Origin: Thiobacillus denitrificans
GTDB taxonomy: Bacteria > Pseudomonadota > Gammaproteobacteria > Burkholderiales > Thiobacillaceae
Direction: 5' to 3'
Assembly: GCA_002424845.1 (NCBI GenBank)
Contig: DILD01000036.1
Coordinates: 11,711 to 67,397, forward strand
Length of the DNA stretch: 55,687 bases
Shown: positions 1 through 7,962 of the stretch, piece by piece
How positions within the stretch are numbered: position 1 is the first letter of the stretch
How the letters are laid out: the number at the start of each line of letters is the position of its first letter
Notes under the pieces: generated by a model
Told to the model about the DNA's origin: nothing
Database searches by the model: none
Seen by the model: only the letters and a program-made list of their open reading frames with translations
Program-made: the position numbers and the translations under genes

Positions 1-215
1 CATCAACCGCACCAAGGGTGAAGTCGAACACCGCTTCCGGCGCATGCTCGGCCGCCTCAAGCGATTCAACCGGCGACTCGGCCCCCGCATCCAGCGAGGG
101 AAGCTCGATCGACAGCCCGGTTGCGGCCACCTCCGTTTCCAGCCCGGTCTCATCAACCGCACCAAGGGTGAAGTCAAACGCAGCTTCAGGCACATGCTCG
201 GCTATCTCAACCGGT
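1..215 (-). repeat. In-frame tandem repeat in chpA, 150-bp period
   Basis: The sequence at 1-65 recurs at 151-215 with few changes, an exact 150-bp period equal to 50 codons. The encoded core is AEHxPEAxFDFTLGAVDE. It lies in the linker after the third Hpt domain. Copies may continue beyond the left edge, so the repeat number is unknown. Confidence 0.85.
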
Positions 216-2875
216 TCGGCCGGTGGTGTCATGGCAACAGGGCGCATTTCAAAAGGCTGCCCATGGGCCACACGGTCAACTGCAGCCAGCAACACGGGCA
301 CAGGCAGCGCGGCTGGCTGGTTGGCCTGCAGGGCGTGCACCCAATCCTGGAACACACCACGTGCGGTGTCCACAAGATGCAGTAAATCGTCGGAAGCGGG
401 CTTGTTTTCCGCCAGCCAGGCATTCATGAGTTGCTCGTGGTGCCACGCCGTTTCGCCCAGATCGGTCAAACCGACCATCCGGCCACTGCCCTTTAGCGTG
501 TGGAAACCACGGCGGATGATCGTCAGTGCTTCATGATCATCCGGATTTGCGTGACAGGTTTCCGCTGCCTCGTCGATTGCTGTGAGCACATCGCCGGCTT
601 CTTCCAGGAAAATTTCCAGGAGCTCAGGCTCGACCCCCTCCGGAATGCTCGTTTGCAGGGAGTTTTCATCGACTGTCGCATGATCGTCCGATATGGGTTC
701 GAGGACTTCCGGTTGCCCATCGGTCTCGGCCGGCAACAACTCGATTTCAGCCACGACCTCTGCCGGGGCAGCCGTTTCCGCCAGTCCGGGCTCAGAGGGG
801 AAGGTTATCGGAGTGAGGGAGGGTGCCTCTTCCTGCGACAACTCAATTGCCGGCTGCGGCATGGCCGCCGTTGCATCCGAATCCTCGCTTGTTGCCAACC
901 GCTCCGGCAAGGCAAGACCGGTCAGCGCAGCAAGTGCCGCATCCAGCGAAGAGGGGGGCATGTCAGCCTCACGACTGACGTCAAGGGCGGCACGCGTCTG
1001 CTGCTTGAGAAGATCGTCATCGACCAGCTCAGCATCGCGACTGAGTTCGGTCAGTGCATCAAGGTATTTTTTTTTTGTTTCGCTGCCAGGCTGTTCACGC
1101 CATTCAAGATAGGCGTCTTTGACCTCGGCCTTGCGCCCCGGCATACCCGACTCGACAGTGTCGTCGAAACCATCCTCGTCATCACCGCTGGTTGACGCCA
1201 CGCCAAACAGGGCCAGCACGGGACGCAGGATTTTGTCCGCATCGGCACGGCCTGCGCAATAGGATTCGATATACAGCCCGAGACTGGAAAAGGCATCGGC
1301 GAGGCGCTGTTGCGTTGCCTCGTCGGGATGACCTTCGTTCGCAAACGGCTGCATCAAAGCAGTGGCTGCAGCCAGCAGGTTGGCGCCGTCGTCCAGCTCC
1401 AGCATGGTGAGCGCACCTTGCGCCTGCTGGGACAACCCGGGCAGGCTGGCCAAGCCTTCGCGCTCGTCGGCATCGTTGAAAAACGCTTCGAGTGCGCTTT
1501 CCATCTGTTTCAAATTCTGCCCGACCTCCTGGGCCATATGCACCAGCATGTCGCGCTCGGCTTCGCGCTGGGCAGAGGACTCAACCACGGCATCGGGAAG
1601 CTCGCGGCCATCAATCAGTGCTTGCAAACGCGCCCGCTGATTTTCCGCACGAATGGCGTAATCGGCATGCAGCACATCTTCCTGGCTCACTCCGTTCTGC
1701 ATGAACAGCAATGTGGAAGCCACTTCCAGATTCATTTGTTCACGTGTTTCTTCGTCGCGAGCGGCCGCACCGCCTGCCGCGGCAGACAAGGTATTCAGCA
1801 AGGCCAGCAGGCCACTCTCGGCAAGAGCCTGTGCCTGAGGATGCATCCGCTCCAACAAGGCTTGAAACTGCTCCAGCTGTTCGGCATTTCCTTCCACATA
1901 GGCGAGCCAGCTATCGCGCGCAGCCTTCAGGCTGGTCTGAAGCGCCTCCAGCACAGGGCGCATGCGCGCCAGCGTTTCAGGATCGAGCATGCCGCGGCCC
2001 GGCAGGTAGCGGTCCAGACCAAAAGTCTTGCGTACATCAGCGGCATAACCATCGATAGACTGACTTTTTGCAACAAAGAACAGCGCATCGCGCAAGAGAC
2101 GCTCGGCAACCTGCGGCGAGCCTTCCATCAGGCGACGCATCTGCAGGTCGATCCGCGCAAGCAACTGCTTGACGTGAAAATCAGCCTCGACGCCATGCGC
2201 AATCAGACTCTCGACAAACCCGACGCATGCCCACCAGAATGTACGCGATGCTTGCGAAGGTGCGACCTGTTCGATGCTGACCAGCGCATCGCGCATGCTG
2301 CAAAGGCCCTGCTCGGCCTTGGCATTGCGCAGAAATCCCAGCAAGCCGCGCTGGAACTGGCTGCGTGCAGCCTTGACCGCGGCAGCCAGGGCCTCCTGAG
2401 GCAGTGCCTCGTTGACAGCCTTGCCCTTGATCCGCGTGCGCAGATCCGGAAAAAACAACTCCCCTTCAAATACCCGTTCGGCACCCTGCAATTCGCGCAA
2501 ACGCTTGTAAAGGGGGAACAGGGCCAGTTCACCGCTGCCCCGTCCATCCGCCACATCCCTGACCCATCGCTGCAGTCCTTCCAGCGCATTGCGCAAGGCA
2601 CGCAGCATTTCGTCACTCGCCGGCAACCGGTTCTCATTGATGTCGGTCAAACAGGATTCCAGCGTGCCGGATAGTGTGGCAGCTCCCTCCAGACCAACCA
2701 TGCTCAACGCACCCGTCGCCTGGTGCGTTTCGTCATGCGCCAGACGCAAGGCGTTGGCGAGATCAGCATCAGCGCTGTAGGCCTGCACATGCCCCAAGGC
2801 CGCTTGCAGGGCGGCATCGATGTCCCCACGCACCCAGTTCAACGGGCCGGTATCGTAATCAGGTGAGGTGCTCAT
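1..2875 (-). CDS. chpA: ChpA/PilL-type hybrid chemotaxis kinase, N-terminal Hpt region (partial)
   Basis: This is the multi-Hpt, CheA-like kinase of the Chp system that controls type IV pilus twitching. The window holds 958 codons from the ATG at 2875 and no stop, so the kinase core and any CheW or receiver domains lie off the left edge. Three Hpt-like modules are visible. The first has His51 in HQATGALSMVGL. The second has Gln483 where the phospho-His should be (QQAQGALTMLEL). The third has His792 in a canonical HTLKGSGRMVGL. A long acidic Ala/Pro/Glu linker (about 640-740) precedes the third, and a repeat-bearing linker follows it. The gene is last of pilGHIJ-chpA, 69 bp after pilJ, with AGGA upstream of its ATG. 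Long open frames on the opposite strand are shadows. The family is clear; chpA rather than plain cheA is chosen from the operon and the multiple Hpt domains. Confidence 0.92.
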   Translation of the reverse strand, partial: MSTSPDYDTGPLNWVRGDIDAALQAALGHVQAYSADADLANALRLAHDETHQATGALSMVGLEGAATLSGTLESCLTDINENRLPASDEMLRALRNALEGLQRWVRDVADGRGSGELALFPLYKRLRELQGAERVFEGELFFPDLRTRIKGKAVNEALPQEALAAAVKAARSQFQRGLLGFLRNAKAEQGLCSMRDALVSIEQVAPSQASRTFWWACVGFVESLIAHGVEADFHVKQLLARIDLQMRRLMEGSPQVAERLLRDALFFVAKSQSIDGYAADVRKTFGLDRYLPGRGMLDPETLARMRPVLEALQTSLKAARDSWLAYVEGNAEQLEQFQALLERMHPQAQALAESGLLALLNTLSAAAGGAAARDEETREQMNLEVASTLLFMQNGVSQEDVLHADYAIRAENQRARLQALIDGRELPDAVVESSAQREAERDMLVHMAQEVGQNLKQMESALEAFFNDADEREGLASLPGLSQQAQGALTMLELDDGANLLAAATALMQPFANEGHPDEATQQRLADAFSSLGLYIESYCAGRADADKILRPVLALFGVASTSGDDEDGFDDTVESGMPGRKAEVKDAYLEWREQPGSETKKKYLDALTELSRDAELVDDDLLKQQTRAALDVSREADMPPSSLDAALAALTGLALPERLATSEDSDATAAMPQPAIELSQEEAPSLTPITFPSEPGLAETAAPAEVVAEIELLPAETDGQPEVLEPISDDHATVDENSLQTSIPEGVEPELLEIFLEEAGDVLTAIDEAAETCHANPDDHEALTIIRRGFHTLKGSGRMVGLTDLGETAWHHEQLMNAWLAENKPASDDLLHLVDTARGVFQDWVHALQANQPAALPVPVLLAAVDRVAHGQPFEMRPVAMTPPAEPVEIAEHVPEAAFDFTLGAVDETGLETEVAATGLSIELPSLDAGAESPVESLEAAEHAPEAVFDFTLGAVD

Positions 2876-2944
2876 AGGTGTTGTTCCTGAAGTAGATGCA
2901 GTGCCGTAATCAGTTGTTTGCGTCAGTAAAGAATTGCCGGGATA

Positions 2945-5068
2945 TCAGGTGAGCTTGAAGCCGGAAATCGAGCTCTTGAGGTCTTGCGCCAGTTGCTTCA
3001 TGCCGCCAATCGATTCGGCGGTTTCCTGGGTGCCGGCACTGGTCTGCGCGGAAATCGCCTTGATATCCTGCATGGTCTCGGCAACAAGCGCAGTCGACTC
3101 AGCCTGATTCTGCGTAGCCGAGGAAATGTCGGCAATCAGGCCGGCCAGCTTCTTCGACACGTCGCCAATTTCGGCAAGCGTCTGACCGGCTGCATCGGAC
3201 AGTTTGGCGCCCTCGACCACGCCCTGGGTCGATATTTCCATTGCCGCCACCGTGTCGTGCGTATCCGTCTGAATGGTTTTCACAATCGCCGCAATCTGCT
3301 TCGTCGCGTCGGCCGAACGTTCCGCCAGCCGCTGCACTTCTTCTGCCACCACCGAGAAGCCCCGCCCGGCTTCGCCCGCAGACGCCGCCTGGATCGCGGC
3401 ATTGAGCGCCAGCACGTTGGTCTGCTCGGTAATATCTGAAATCAGTTCGACGATTTCACCAATTTCCTGCGACGATTCGCCGAGCCGCTTGATTCGCTTC
3501 GATGTTTCCTGAATCTGTTCACGCAGATTGTTCATGCTGGAAATGGCGTTTGCCACTGCCTGCTGGCCTTTCTCGGCTGCGGCCAGGGATTGTTCGGCCA
3601 CCCGGGCCGACTCGGCCGCGTTGCCAGAGACCTGCTGCACCGACTCGGCCAGTCGGACAACGGCAACTGAGGTCGTCTCGATTTCATCGGTTTGACGACG
3701 CGCCGCTTCCTGTAGTGAATCGGACACTTGCCCTGCCTGACTGGCCGCCTGGTCCATTTGCACTGTGGCGTTATTAATTCCACGCACCAGGCTACGCAGT
3801 TCTTCCACTGTATAGTTGATCGAATCCGCCACCGCACCGGTGATGTCCTCGGTCACGCTGGCATTGATGGTGAGGTTGCCTTCCGCAAGCTCGCCCAGTT
3901 CATCCATCAGACGCAGAATCGCTTCCTGGTTACGGCTGTTCTCTTCTTCACTCTTGCGTGCCCGCGCTTGGGTTTCTTTGATATTGACCATACCCAGCAA
4001 CACCAATGACGCCACAGCCAGCGCACCGAAAAGAGCAGCCAGCAGGTAGGTTATGCCACCAATGGATTGATACTTCCGGGACAGTTCTTCAGTATCGTTC
4101 AGCAAGGTATCGCTGCTGACGAACAGGCCAGCAGCAGCCGCCTTGGACTGCAGCAGCGGCTGCGTGTTGGCGAGCACCGCACCGACCGCCTCCACCATAT
4201 TGGCCATGTTCTCACCCAGCGCTTCCAGCGTTTCCAGGCTCGCCTCATTGCTGCTGGCCGCACCCTCGACAAGGGCTTCCACCGTATCGCGGAACAAAGT
4301 CGTGTCGGTTTCCATCTGCAGCACGATCTGCGGATCGATCAGTTCCGCAGACAACAGCAGGTTGGCGTTTTTCGGCAAGCGCTGACTCAACACGGTCAAC
4401 TGGTTGACCCGCATGATTTCGCGCAAGGGGACGCCTGCGGCGGTCAATTGACCGGAAAGCTTTTCGGCCACCTTCTGCATGTCGATACTCAATGCATTGA
4501 TGCGCCGAATGCTGTCGTTCAAAGCCAGCAGGCTTTCCCGCTGGGCCAGAATCTGCTTGACCTGAGGATCGACTTTTTTCCACTGTTCGGCGATCTTGTT
4601 CAGCGAGTCACGTGCAGCGCCACTGGTCGCGGGCACCTCGTCATCACCATTCGACAAACCTGCCAGCGTCTTCTCAAACAGAGCCCTGCCTTCGTCCAGC
4701 TTCTTGAAGGCTTCCGCATTGCCCAGCACGGACTGCTGGGCCGTCAACGGCAGCCGCTGCGACAACACCTTGAGTTCACCCGAACGGGCCTCGTAACCTG
4801 CCCGGTTGTCCAGCTGGATCAGGGAATAAACGGTAAATCCCACCGCCAGCAGAAGAGAGACTGCCAGCGCACCACCCGCATAGAGGTATTGTTTTTCGGT
4901 GGGCAGGTGGCCGATCAGGGGAGCCTTGCCGGTCTCCTTGTCTGCAGCCATTTTGCGAACTTTTTCCATGACAATGGCCGTGTTCCCATCACCGGACCGC
5001 CCCATGACTCTTCCGGTCATGCGGGTAGCCAGCTCTTTGAAGCCTGTCATTATTGTCGCTTTGTCCAT
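2945..5068 (-). CDS. pilJ: PilJ, methyl-accepting chemotaxis protein for twitching motility
   Basis: This is the transmembrane receptor of the Chp system; it activates the ChpA kinase through a PilI/CheW coupling protein. It has 707 residues: a cytoplasmic N-terminus of about 60, TM1 about 61-84, a periplasmic sensor region about 85-337 (PilJ-type helical), TM2 about 338-361, a HAMP-like region to about 415, and a long coiled-coil signalling domain. The conserved hairpin tip lies at about 535-590 and contains ITEQTNVLALNAAIQAA and AGRGFSVVAEEVQRLA. AGGAC lies upstream of the ATG. It sits between pilI and chpA in the usual order. Confidence 0.96.
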   Translation of the reverse strand: MDKATIMTGFKELATRMTGRVMGRSGDGNTAIVMEKVRKMAADKETGKAPLIGHLPTEKQYLYAGGALAVSLLLAVGFTVYSLIQLDNRAGYEARSGELKVLSQRLPLTAQQSVLGNAEAFKKLDEGRALFEKTLAGLSNGDDEVPATSGAARDSLNKIAEQWKKVDPQVKQILAQRESLLALNDSIRRINALSIDMQKVAEKLSGQLTAAGVPLREIMRVNQLTVLSQRLPKNANLLLSAELIDPQIVLQMETDTTLFRDTVEALVEGAASSNEASLETLEALGENMANMVEAVGAVLANTQPLLQSKAAAAGLFVSSDTLLNDTEELSRKYQSIGGITYLLAALFGALAVASLVLLGMVNIKETQARARKSEEENSRNQEAILRLMDELGELAEGNLTINASVTEDITGAVADSINYTVEELRSLVRGINNATVQMDQAASQAGQVSDSLQEAARRQTDEIETTSVAVVRLAESVQQVSGNAAESARVAEQSLAAAEKGQQAVANAISSMNNLREQIQETSKRIKRLGESSQEIGEIVELISDITEQTNVLALNAAIQAASAGEAGRGFSVVAEEVQRLAERSADATKQIAAIVKTIQTDTHDTVAAMEISTQGVVEGAKLSDAAGQTLAEIGDVSKKLAGLIADISSATQNQAESTALVAETMQDIKAISAQTSAGTQETAESIGGMKQLAQDLKSSISGFKLT

Positions 5069-5122
5069 TCGTCCTGTCCCTTTGCTCTATCGACGCCTGC
5101 GCGCCCTGTTATCAATGATCGA

Positions 5123-5647
5123 TCAGTTGCCGAGTGGCGCTTCCACCATGAGAAAGTCGGCATTGCCAAGTAACTGCCCAAAATCCATATCACACCAGTT
5201 GGCGCCTGCATCGTCCGTATACTGGCGTGCTATCCAGGGGTACGCAGGCGCATCTCCGCCACATCCCTGGTAGCGATTGATGTTTTTCAGGCCCAGTGTG
5301 CTGTGCACCAGCAGAGCCGCATTCACGCCAAAATCATGATGCGGAATCAGCAGGCGGCAACTGTCATGCTCGGGCGTCACCCCCTGCCCCATGAAATCGG
5401 AGAAATCGCTCACCGCGAACAGGTTACCCCGAATGTTGGCGACGCCGCGAAACCAGCGACGCGAACCCGGTACCTTCACGATGGGCGGCACCGGGATGAC
5501 CTCTTCAGTATCGGACAGACTCACCAACCAGTTGACGTCTCCCACGCGAAACCCCAGACGGGATCCCGTATTGTCACGCGTGGCTGCCGCCTGCAACTGC
5601 TGAGAAAGCGTGGTCTGAAATTCGCGCAGATTGAATTTCTTGGCCAT
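5123..5647 (-). CDS. pilI: PilI, CheW-like coupling protein
   Basis: A 174-residue CheW-domain adaptor that would link PilJ to ChpA. The CheW fold is recognised from GFRVGDVNWLVSLSDTEEVIPVP, split here as GFRVGDVNWLVSLSDTEEV followed by the IPVPP turn, then WFRGVANIRGNLFAVSDFSDF, whose core is RGVANIRG (about 67-80). The C-terminal half is less conserved and ends in an acidic, tryptophan-containing segment, as in PilI proteins. The start is 10 nt after the pilH stop and has no strong Shine-Dalgarno, so translation is probably coupled to pilH. It acts in the cytoplasm at the receptor array. Confidence 0.94.
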   Translation of the reverse strand: MAKKFNLREFQTTLSQQLQAAATRDNTGSRLGFRVGDVNWLVSLSDTEEVIPVPPIVKVPGSRRWFRGVANIRGNLFAVSDFSDFMGQGVTPEHDSCRLLIPHHDFGVNAALLVHSTLGLKNINRYQGCGGDAPAYPWIARQYTDDAGANWCDMDFGQLLGNADFLMVEAPLGN

Positions 5648-5657
5648 CTTGGTCGGC

Positions 5658-6023
5658 TCAGCCCAGCGCTTTGATCTGGGACAGCAGCTCTTCCGGCTTG
5701 ACCGGCTTGACCAGATAGGCTTTTGCCCCCTGCCGCATACCCCACACCTTGTCGGTTTCCTGGCCCTTGGTCGTGCACATGATGACCGGAATATGCTTGG
5801 TTGCTTCTTCCTTGGAAAGCATGCGGGTGGCTTGATAGCCGTTCATGCCGGGCATAACCACGTCCATCACGATCAGGTCGGGCAGCGTCTGCTTGGCCTG
5901 CGTCACAGCTTCCTCGCCGCTTTCAGCCATGCTGACCAAGAACCCGTTCTTGACCAGCAGCTCGGACAGGAAAAAACGCTCGGTGGGGGAATCGTCTACA
6001 ACCAGGATTCGGCTGATTGCCAT
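5658..6023 (-). CDS. pilH: PilH, CheY-like response regulator
   Basis: A single-domain receiver of 121 residues. It has the acidic pair in ILVVDDSPTERFF, the phospho-acceptor Asp in DLIVMDVVMPGMNGYQ (about residue 53), the conserved Thr in IMCTTK and the Lys in LVKPVKPEEL. In the known Chp system PilH is one of two CheY-like outputs and is linked to pilus retraction. AAGGAG lies about 8 nt before the ATG, a strong ribosome site. It lies between pilG and pilI in the conserved order. The assignment as pilH rather than pilG rests on position (second gene) and on the PGMNGYQATRML segment. Confidence 0.94.
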   Translation of the reverse strand: MAISRILVVDDSPTERFFLSELLVKNGFLVSMAESGEEAVTQAKQTLPDLIVMDVVMPGMNGYQATRMLSKEEATKHIPVIMCTTKGQETDKVWGMRQGAKAYLVKPVKPEELLSQIKALG

Positions 6024-6048
6024 AATTTATGCTCCTTGAGAAATACAG

Positions 6049-6441
6049 TTAGGCCTTGGCACAAGTGTGCTCGCGCACCGCCGTGAGCAATGTGTCCTTG
6101 GTAAAAGGCTTGGTCAGGTATTCATCCGAACCCACCATGCGGCCACGCGCACGATCGAACAATCCGTCCTTGGACGACAGCATGATGACAGGCGTAGTAC
6201 GGTATTTGGCGTTGCGTTTGATGAGCGAACAGGTTTGGTAGCCGTCAAGGCGCGGCATCATGATGTCGACAAATACGATATCGGGCTCATTGTCGGTGAT
6301 TTTTGACAGCGCATCGAACCCGTCCTGCGCCAGAATGACTTCGCAGCCCGCTTGATTCAGAAAGATTTCAGCACTGCGACGTATGGTATTGCTGTCATCG
6401 ATGACCATCACCTTGACACCCTTTAAAGCTTCGTTATCCAC
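6049..6441 (-). CDS. pilG: PilG, CheY-like response regulator
   Basis: This is the first gene of the Chp operon, a receiver protein that in the known system promotes pilus extension. It carries KVMVIDDSNTIRRSAEIFL (acidic pair), the phospho-acceptor Asp in DIVFVDIMMPRLDGYQT, Ser in IMLSSKDG and Lys in YLTKPFTKDTLL. Start choice: a GTG at 6441 lies 7 nt after GGAG (6452-6449), good spacing, and gives a PilG-sized N-terminus. An in-frame ATG at 6447 is only 1 nt from that same GGAG. A longer frame from 6492 crosses a hairpin and lacks a ribosome site. GTG 6441 is preferred; ATG 6447 is the alternative. The 25-bp gap to pilH supports co-transcription. Confidence 0.92.
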   Translation of the reverse strand: MDNEALKGVKVMVIDDSNTIRRSAEIFLNQAGCEVILAQDGFDALSKITDNEPDIVFVDIMMPRLDGYQTCSLIKRNAKYRTTPVIMLSSKDGLFDRARGRMVGSDEYLTKPFTKDTLLTAVREHTCAKA

Positions 6442-6463
6442 AACCATTCTCCACGAGGATGTC

Positions 6464-6482
6464 AGTCTGGCTTCGCCAGACT
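6464..6482 (-). promoter_or_regulatory. Hairpin in the pilG leader
   Basis: A perfect 8-bp inverted repeat (AGTCTGGC / GCCAGACT) with a 3-nt loop sits 23-41 nt upstream of the preferred pilG start. It could be a leader-RNA stem or a protein site. There is no T-run, so it is not an ordinary terminator. Function is inferred only from position. Confidence 0.5.
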
Positions 6483-6586
6483 TTGATCCCATGCGTAAAC
6501 ATTACGGCAACAAGCCAAGTTACTTTAGCGCATTCCTGCTCAGACCTGACCCGTAACAAACAGCCCAGAAACCCCCGAGACTTGCC

Positions 6587-6602
6587 TGTACATATGCGTA
6601 CA
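6587..6602. promoter_or_regulatory. Palindrome TGTAC-N6-GTACA upstream of the pil-chp operon
   Basis: A 16-bp interrupted palindrome about 145 bp upstream of pilG, in the gap between the chp operon and the terminator of the upstream gene. It has the form of a dimeric transcription-factor site. No known regulator is assigned. Confidence 0.35.
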
Positions 6603-6610
6603 TTACACCC

Positions 6611-6641
6611 AAAAAACAGAAAGGCGTTGCACCGCAACGCC
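6611..6641 (-). terminator. Intrinsic terminator of the secreted-protein gene
   Basis: On the minus strand, stem GGCGTTGC / GCAACGCC (6641-6634 with 6630-6623, 3-nt loop) is followed by TTTCTGTTTTTT. It lies about 30 bp past the stop of the gene at 6672-7568 and separates that gene from the chp operon. Confidence 0.8.
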
Positions 6642-6671
6642 CTCCATCCTACAAAAACCGGTCACACTTGA

Positions 6672-7568
6672 TTACCAGGAGCCCCCGGATTTCTTCTCGC
6701 CACCCGCCACGGCACTCATGGTATCGACAATGGCGTTCGGCAACGACGAGATGCGCATGAACTGCCCCATGCCGACATCCGGGAAAGCCAGTGCAATCCG
6801 GAAACGTCCATAAGGCGAGCCCACCTCATTGTCGATGACATAGATTTCGTAAGGCAGACCAGCAATGCTTTCCTGCATTTCGATTTTCTTGAGCCATTCA
6901 CCGTCATTGGTGACGCCGTCATTCATCGCCACGCCAAACACGGCCAGCTTGCGATTCGGCAGCACCACTTCGTATACCTTGGCTGTCTTGCCCACGCCCT
7001 TGGCCAGGTTGTCGCGAATGGTCTTCACCGCATCGTCAAAGCTGCCATGCTCGGACAGCTTGCCCTTGTCCGCATCCAGGCGCTCCATTCCCAACATGTA
7101 ACGGTAATTGGACAGGCTCGCAGCGGTTTCATCGCCGCCCTTGCCCTTGCCGGCGCCCAGCGTCTCACCCAGGCGGGCCTGAAGCGCCTTGACCGCCTCT
7201 TCCTTGCCGCCAAATGCCTTGCGGAAGTAAGCCCGATACCAGTAGTCCGGATTGGTGTACGCAACGCTGCCGTCAGCCTTCACCCCCACCCGGATCGCCG
7301 CCCCCAGGATGGCGTAACCGCCTACTGCGCCGACCTGGTTAAGCATGGAATCATCCGTAGCGACGACCACGCCATATCCCGCAAGCGCCTTGGGGAAATA
7401 CTTGCCGATCACCTTGAAACCGCCATTCTTGAGTTTGGTTTCCACCTCTGCCGCCGCGTTCTGAACGCTGCCGCCAGCAACCGAATCACCTTGAATATAG
7501 GGTGAAATCGCCCAAACACTCGCCGAAAACATCAGCAAGCTCAACGTCGCAACCCATCGCATCATCAT
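6672..7568 (-). CDS. Unrecognised secreted (periplasmic) protein
   Basis: I do not recognise this family. The start is set at the ATG at 7568 because GAGGAG lies 6 nt before it and the product then opens with a clear signal peptide (MMMRWVATLSLLMFSASVWA, cleavage probably after VWA). Longer frames would bury that signal. The mature protein is about 277 residues without further membrane segments. Two halves look vaguely alike: one around KLKNGGFKVIGKYFPKALAGY and one around TIRDNLAKGVGKTAKVYEVV, faintly like the DUF302 fold, but this is weak. There is a glycine- and lysine-rich stretch (GAGKGKGGDE). It is monocistronic between its own terminator and a rubredoxin gene 158 bp upstream. Confidence 0.75.
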   Translation of the reverse strand: MMMRWVATLSLLMFSASVWAISPYIQGDSVAGGSVQNAAAEVETKLKNGGFKVIGKYFPKALAGYGVVVATDDSMLNQVGAVGGYAILGAAIRVGVKADGSVAYTNPDYWYRAYFRKAFGGKEEAVKALQARLGETLGAGKGKGGDETAASLSNYRYMLGMERLDADKGKLSEHGSFDDAVKTIRDNLAKGVGKTAKVYEVVLPNRKLAVFGVAMNDGVTNDGEWLKKIEMQESIAGLPYEIYVIDNEVGSPYGRFRIALAFPDVGMGQFMRISSLPNAIVDTMSAVAGGEKKSGGSW

Positions 7569-7726
7569 GTCCATCTCCTCGTTGAAAGTATTTCCAGCAA
7601 CGCAACATACCATTGGCAGACGCATTTCGCTGGTTGAGCGTGATTCTATGGCCAAATTTATCAGGGCGCTACGTTCTCACGCACGCATACGCATTTTTAA
7701 GTATACCGGCCAAAACCTCCCGATCA

Positions 7727-7909
7727 TTAAAACGCCAGCATCTCGAAATCGTCCTTGCGCGCCCCGCAATCCGGGCAAGTCCAGTTGATCGGCACGTCCT
7801 CCCAGCGCGTACCGGGCGCAATTCCATCGTCTGGCGCCCCCGTCTCCTCTTGATAGATATAACCGCAGATCAGGCACATCCAGCGCTTGTATTCAGGAGT
7901 ATCCGGCAT
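7727..7909 (-). CDS. rubA: Rubredoxin
   Basis: A 60-residue one-iron electron carrier. Both iron-binding pairs are present: CLICGY (Cys12, Cys15) and CPDCGA (Cys45, Cys48), with the typical GTRWEDVPINWTCPDCG loop between them. About 10 residues precede the usual rubredoxin start; no good ribosome site decides between starts. It is divergent from thiD with 53 bp between them. A rubredoxin next to thiD/hemL is common in betaproteobacteria. The electron partner cannot be told from the sequence. Confidence 0.95.
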   Translation of the reverse strand: MPDTPEYKRWMCLICGYIYQEETGAPDDGIAPGTRWEDVPINWTCPDCGARKDDFEMLAF

Positions 7910-7962
7910 GGGGATCGGGGGAATCAGCTAAAATCGAAACTTGATTCTAATGCAGTGACGCC

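Noticed and set aside
1310..2674. Long plus-strand open frame opposite chpA
   Set aside because: It is the antisense shadow of the chpA Hpt region, a result of high GC; no ribosome site or protein family fits.
4067..5173. Long plus-strand open frame opposite pilJ
   Set aside because: Antisense to a clearly recognised receptor gene; no domain and biased composition.
7910..7962. TPP riboswitch before thiD
   Set aside because: Only 53 bp separate rubredoxin and thiD and the conserved TPP core motifs are absent.
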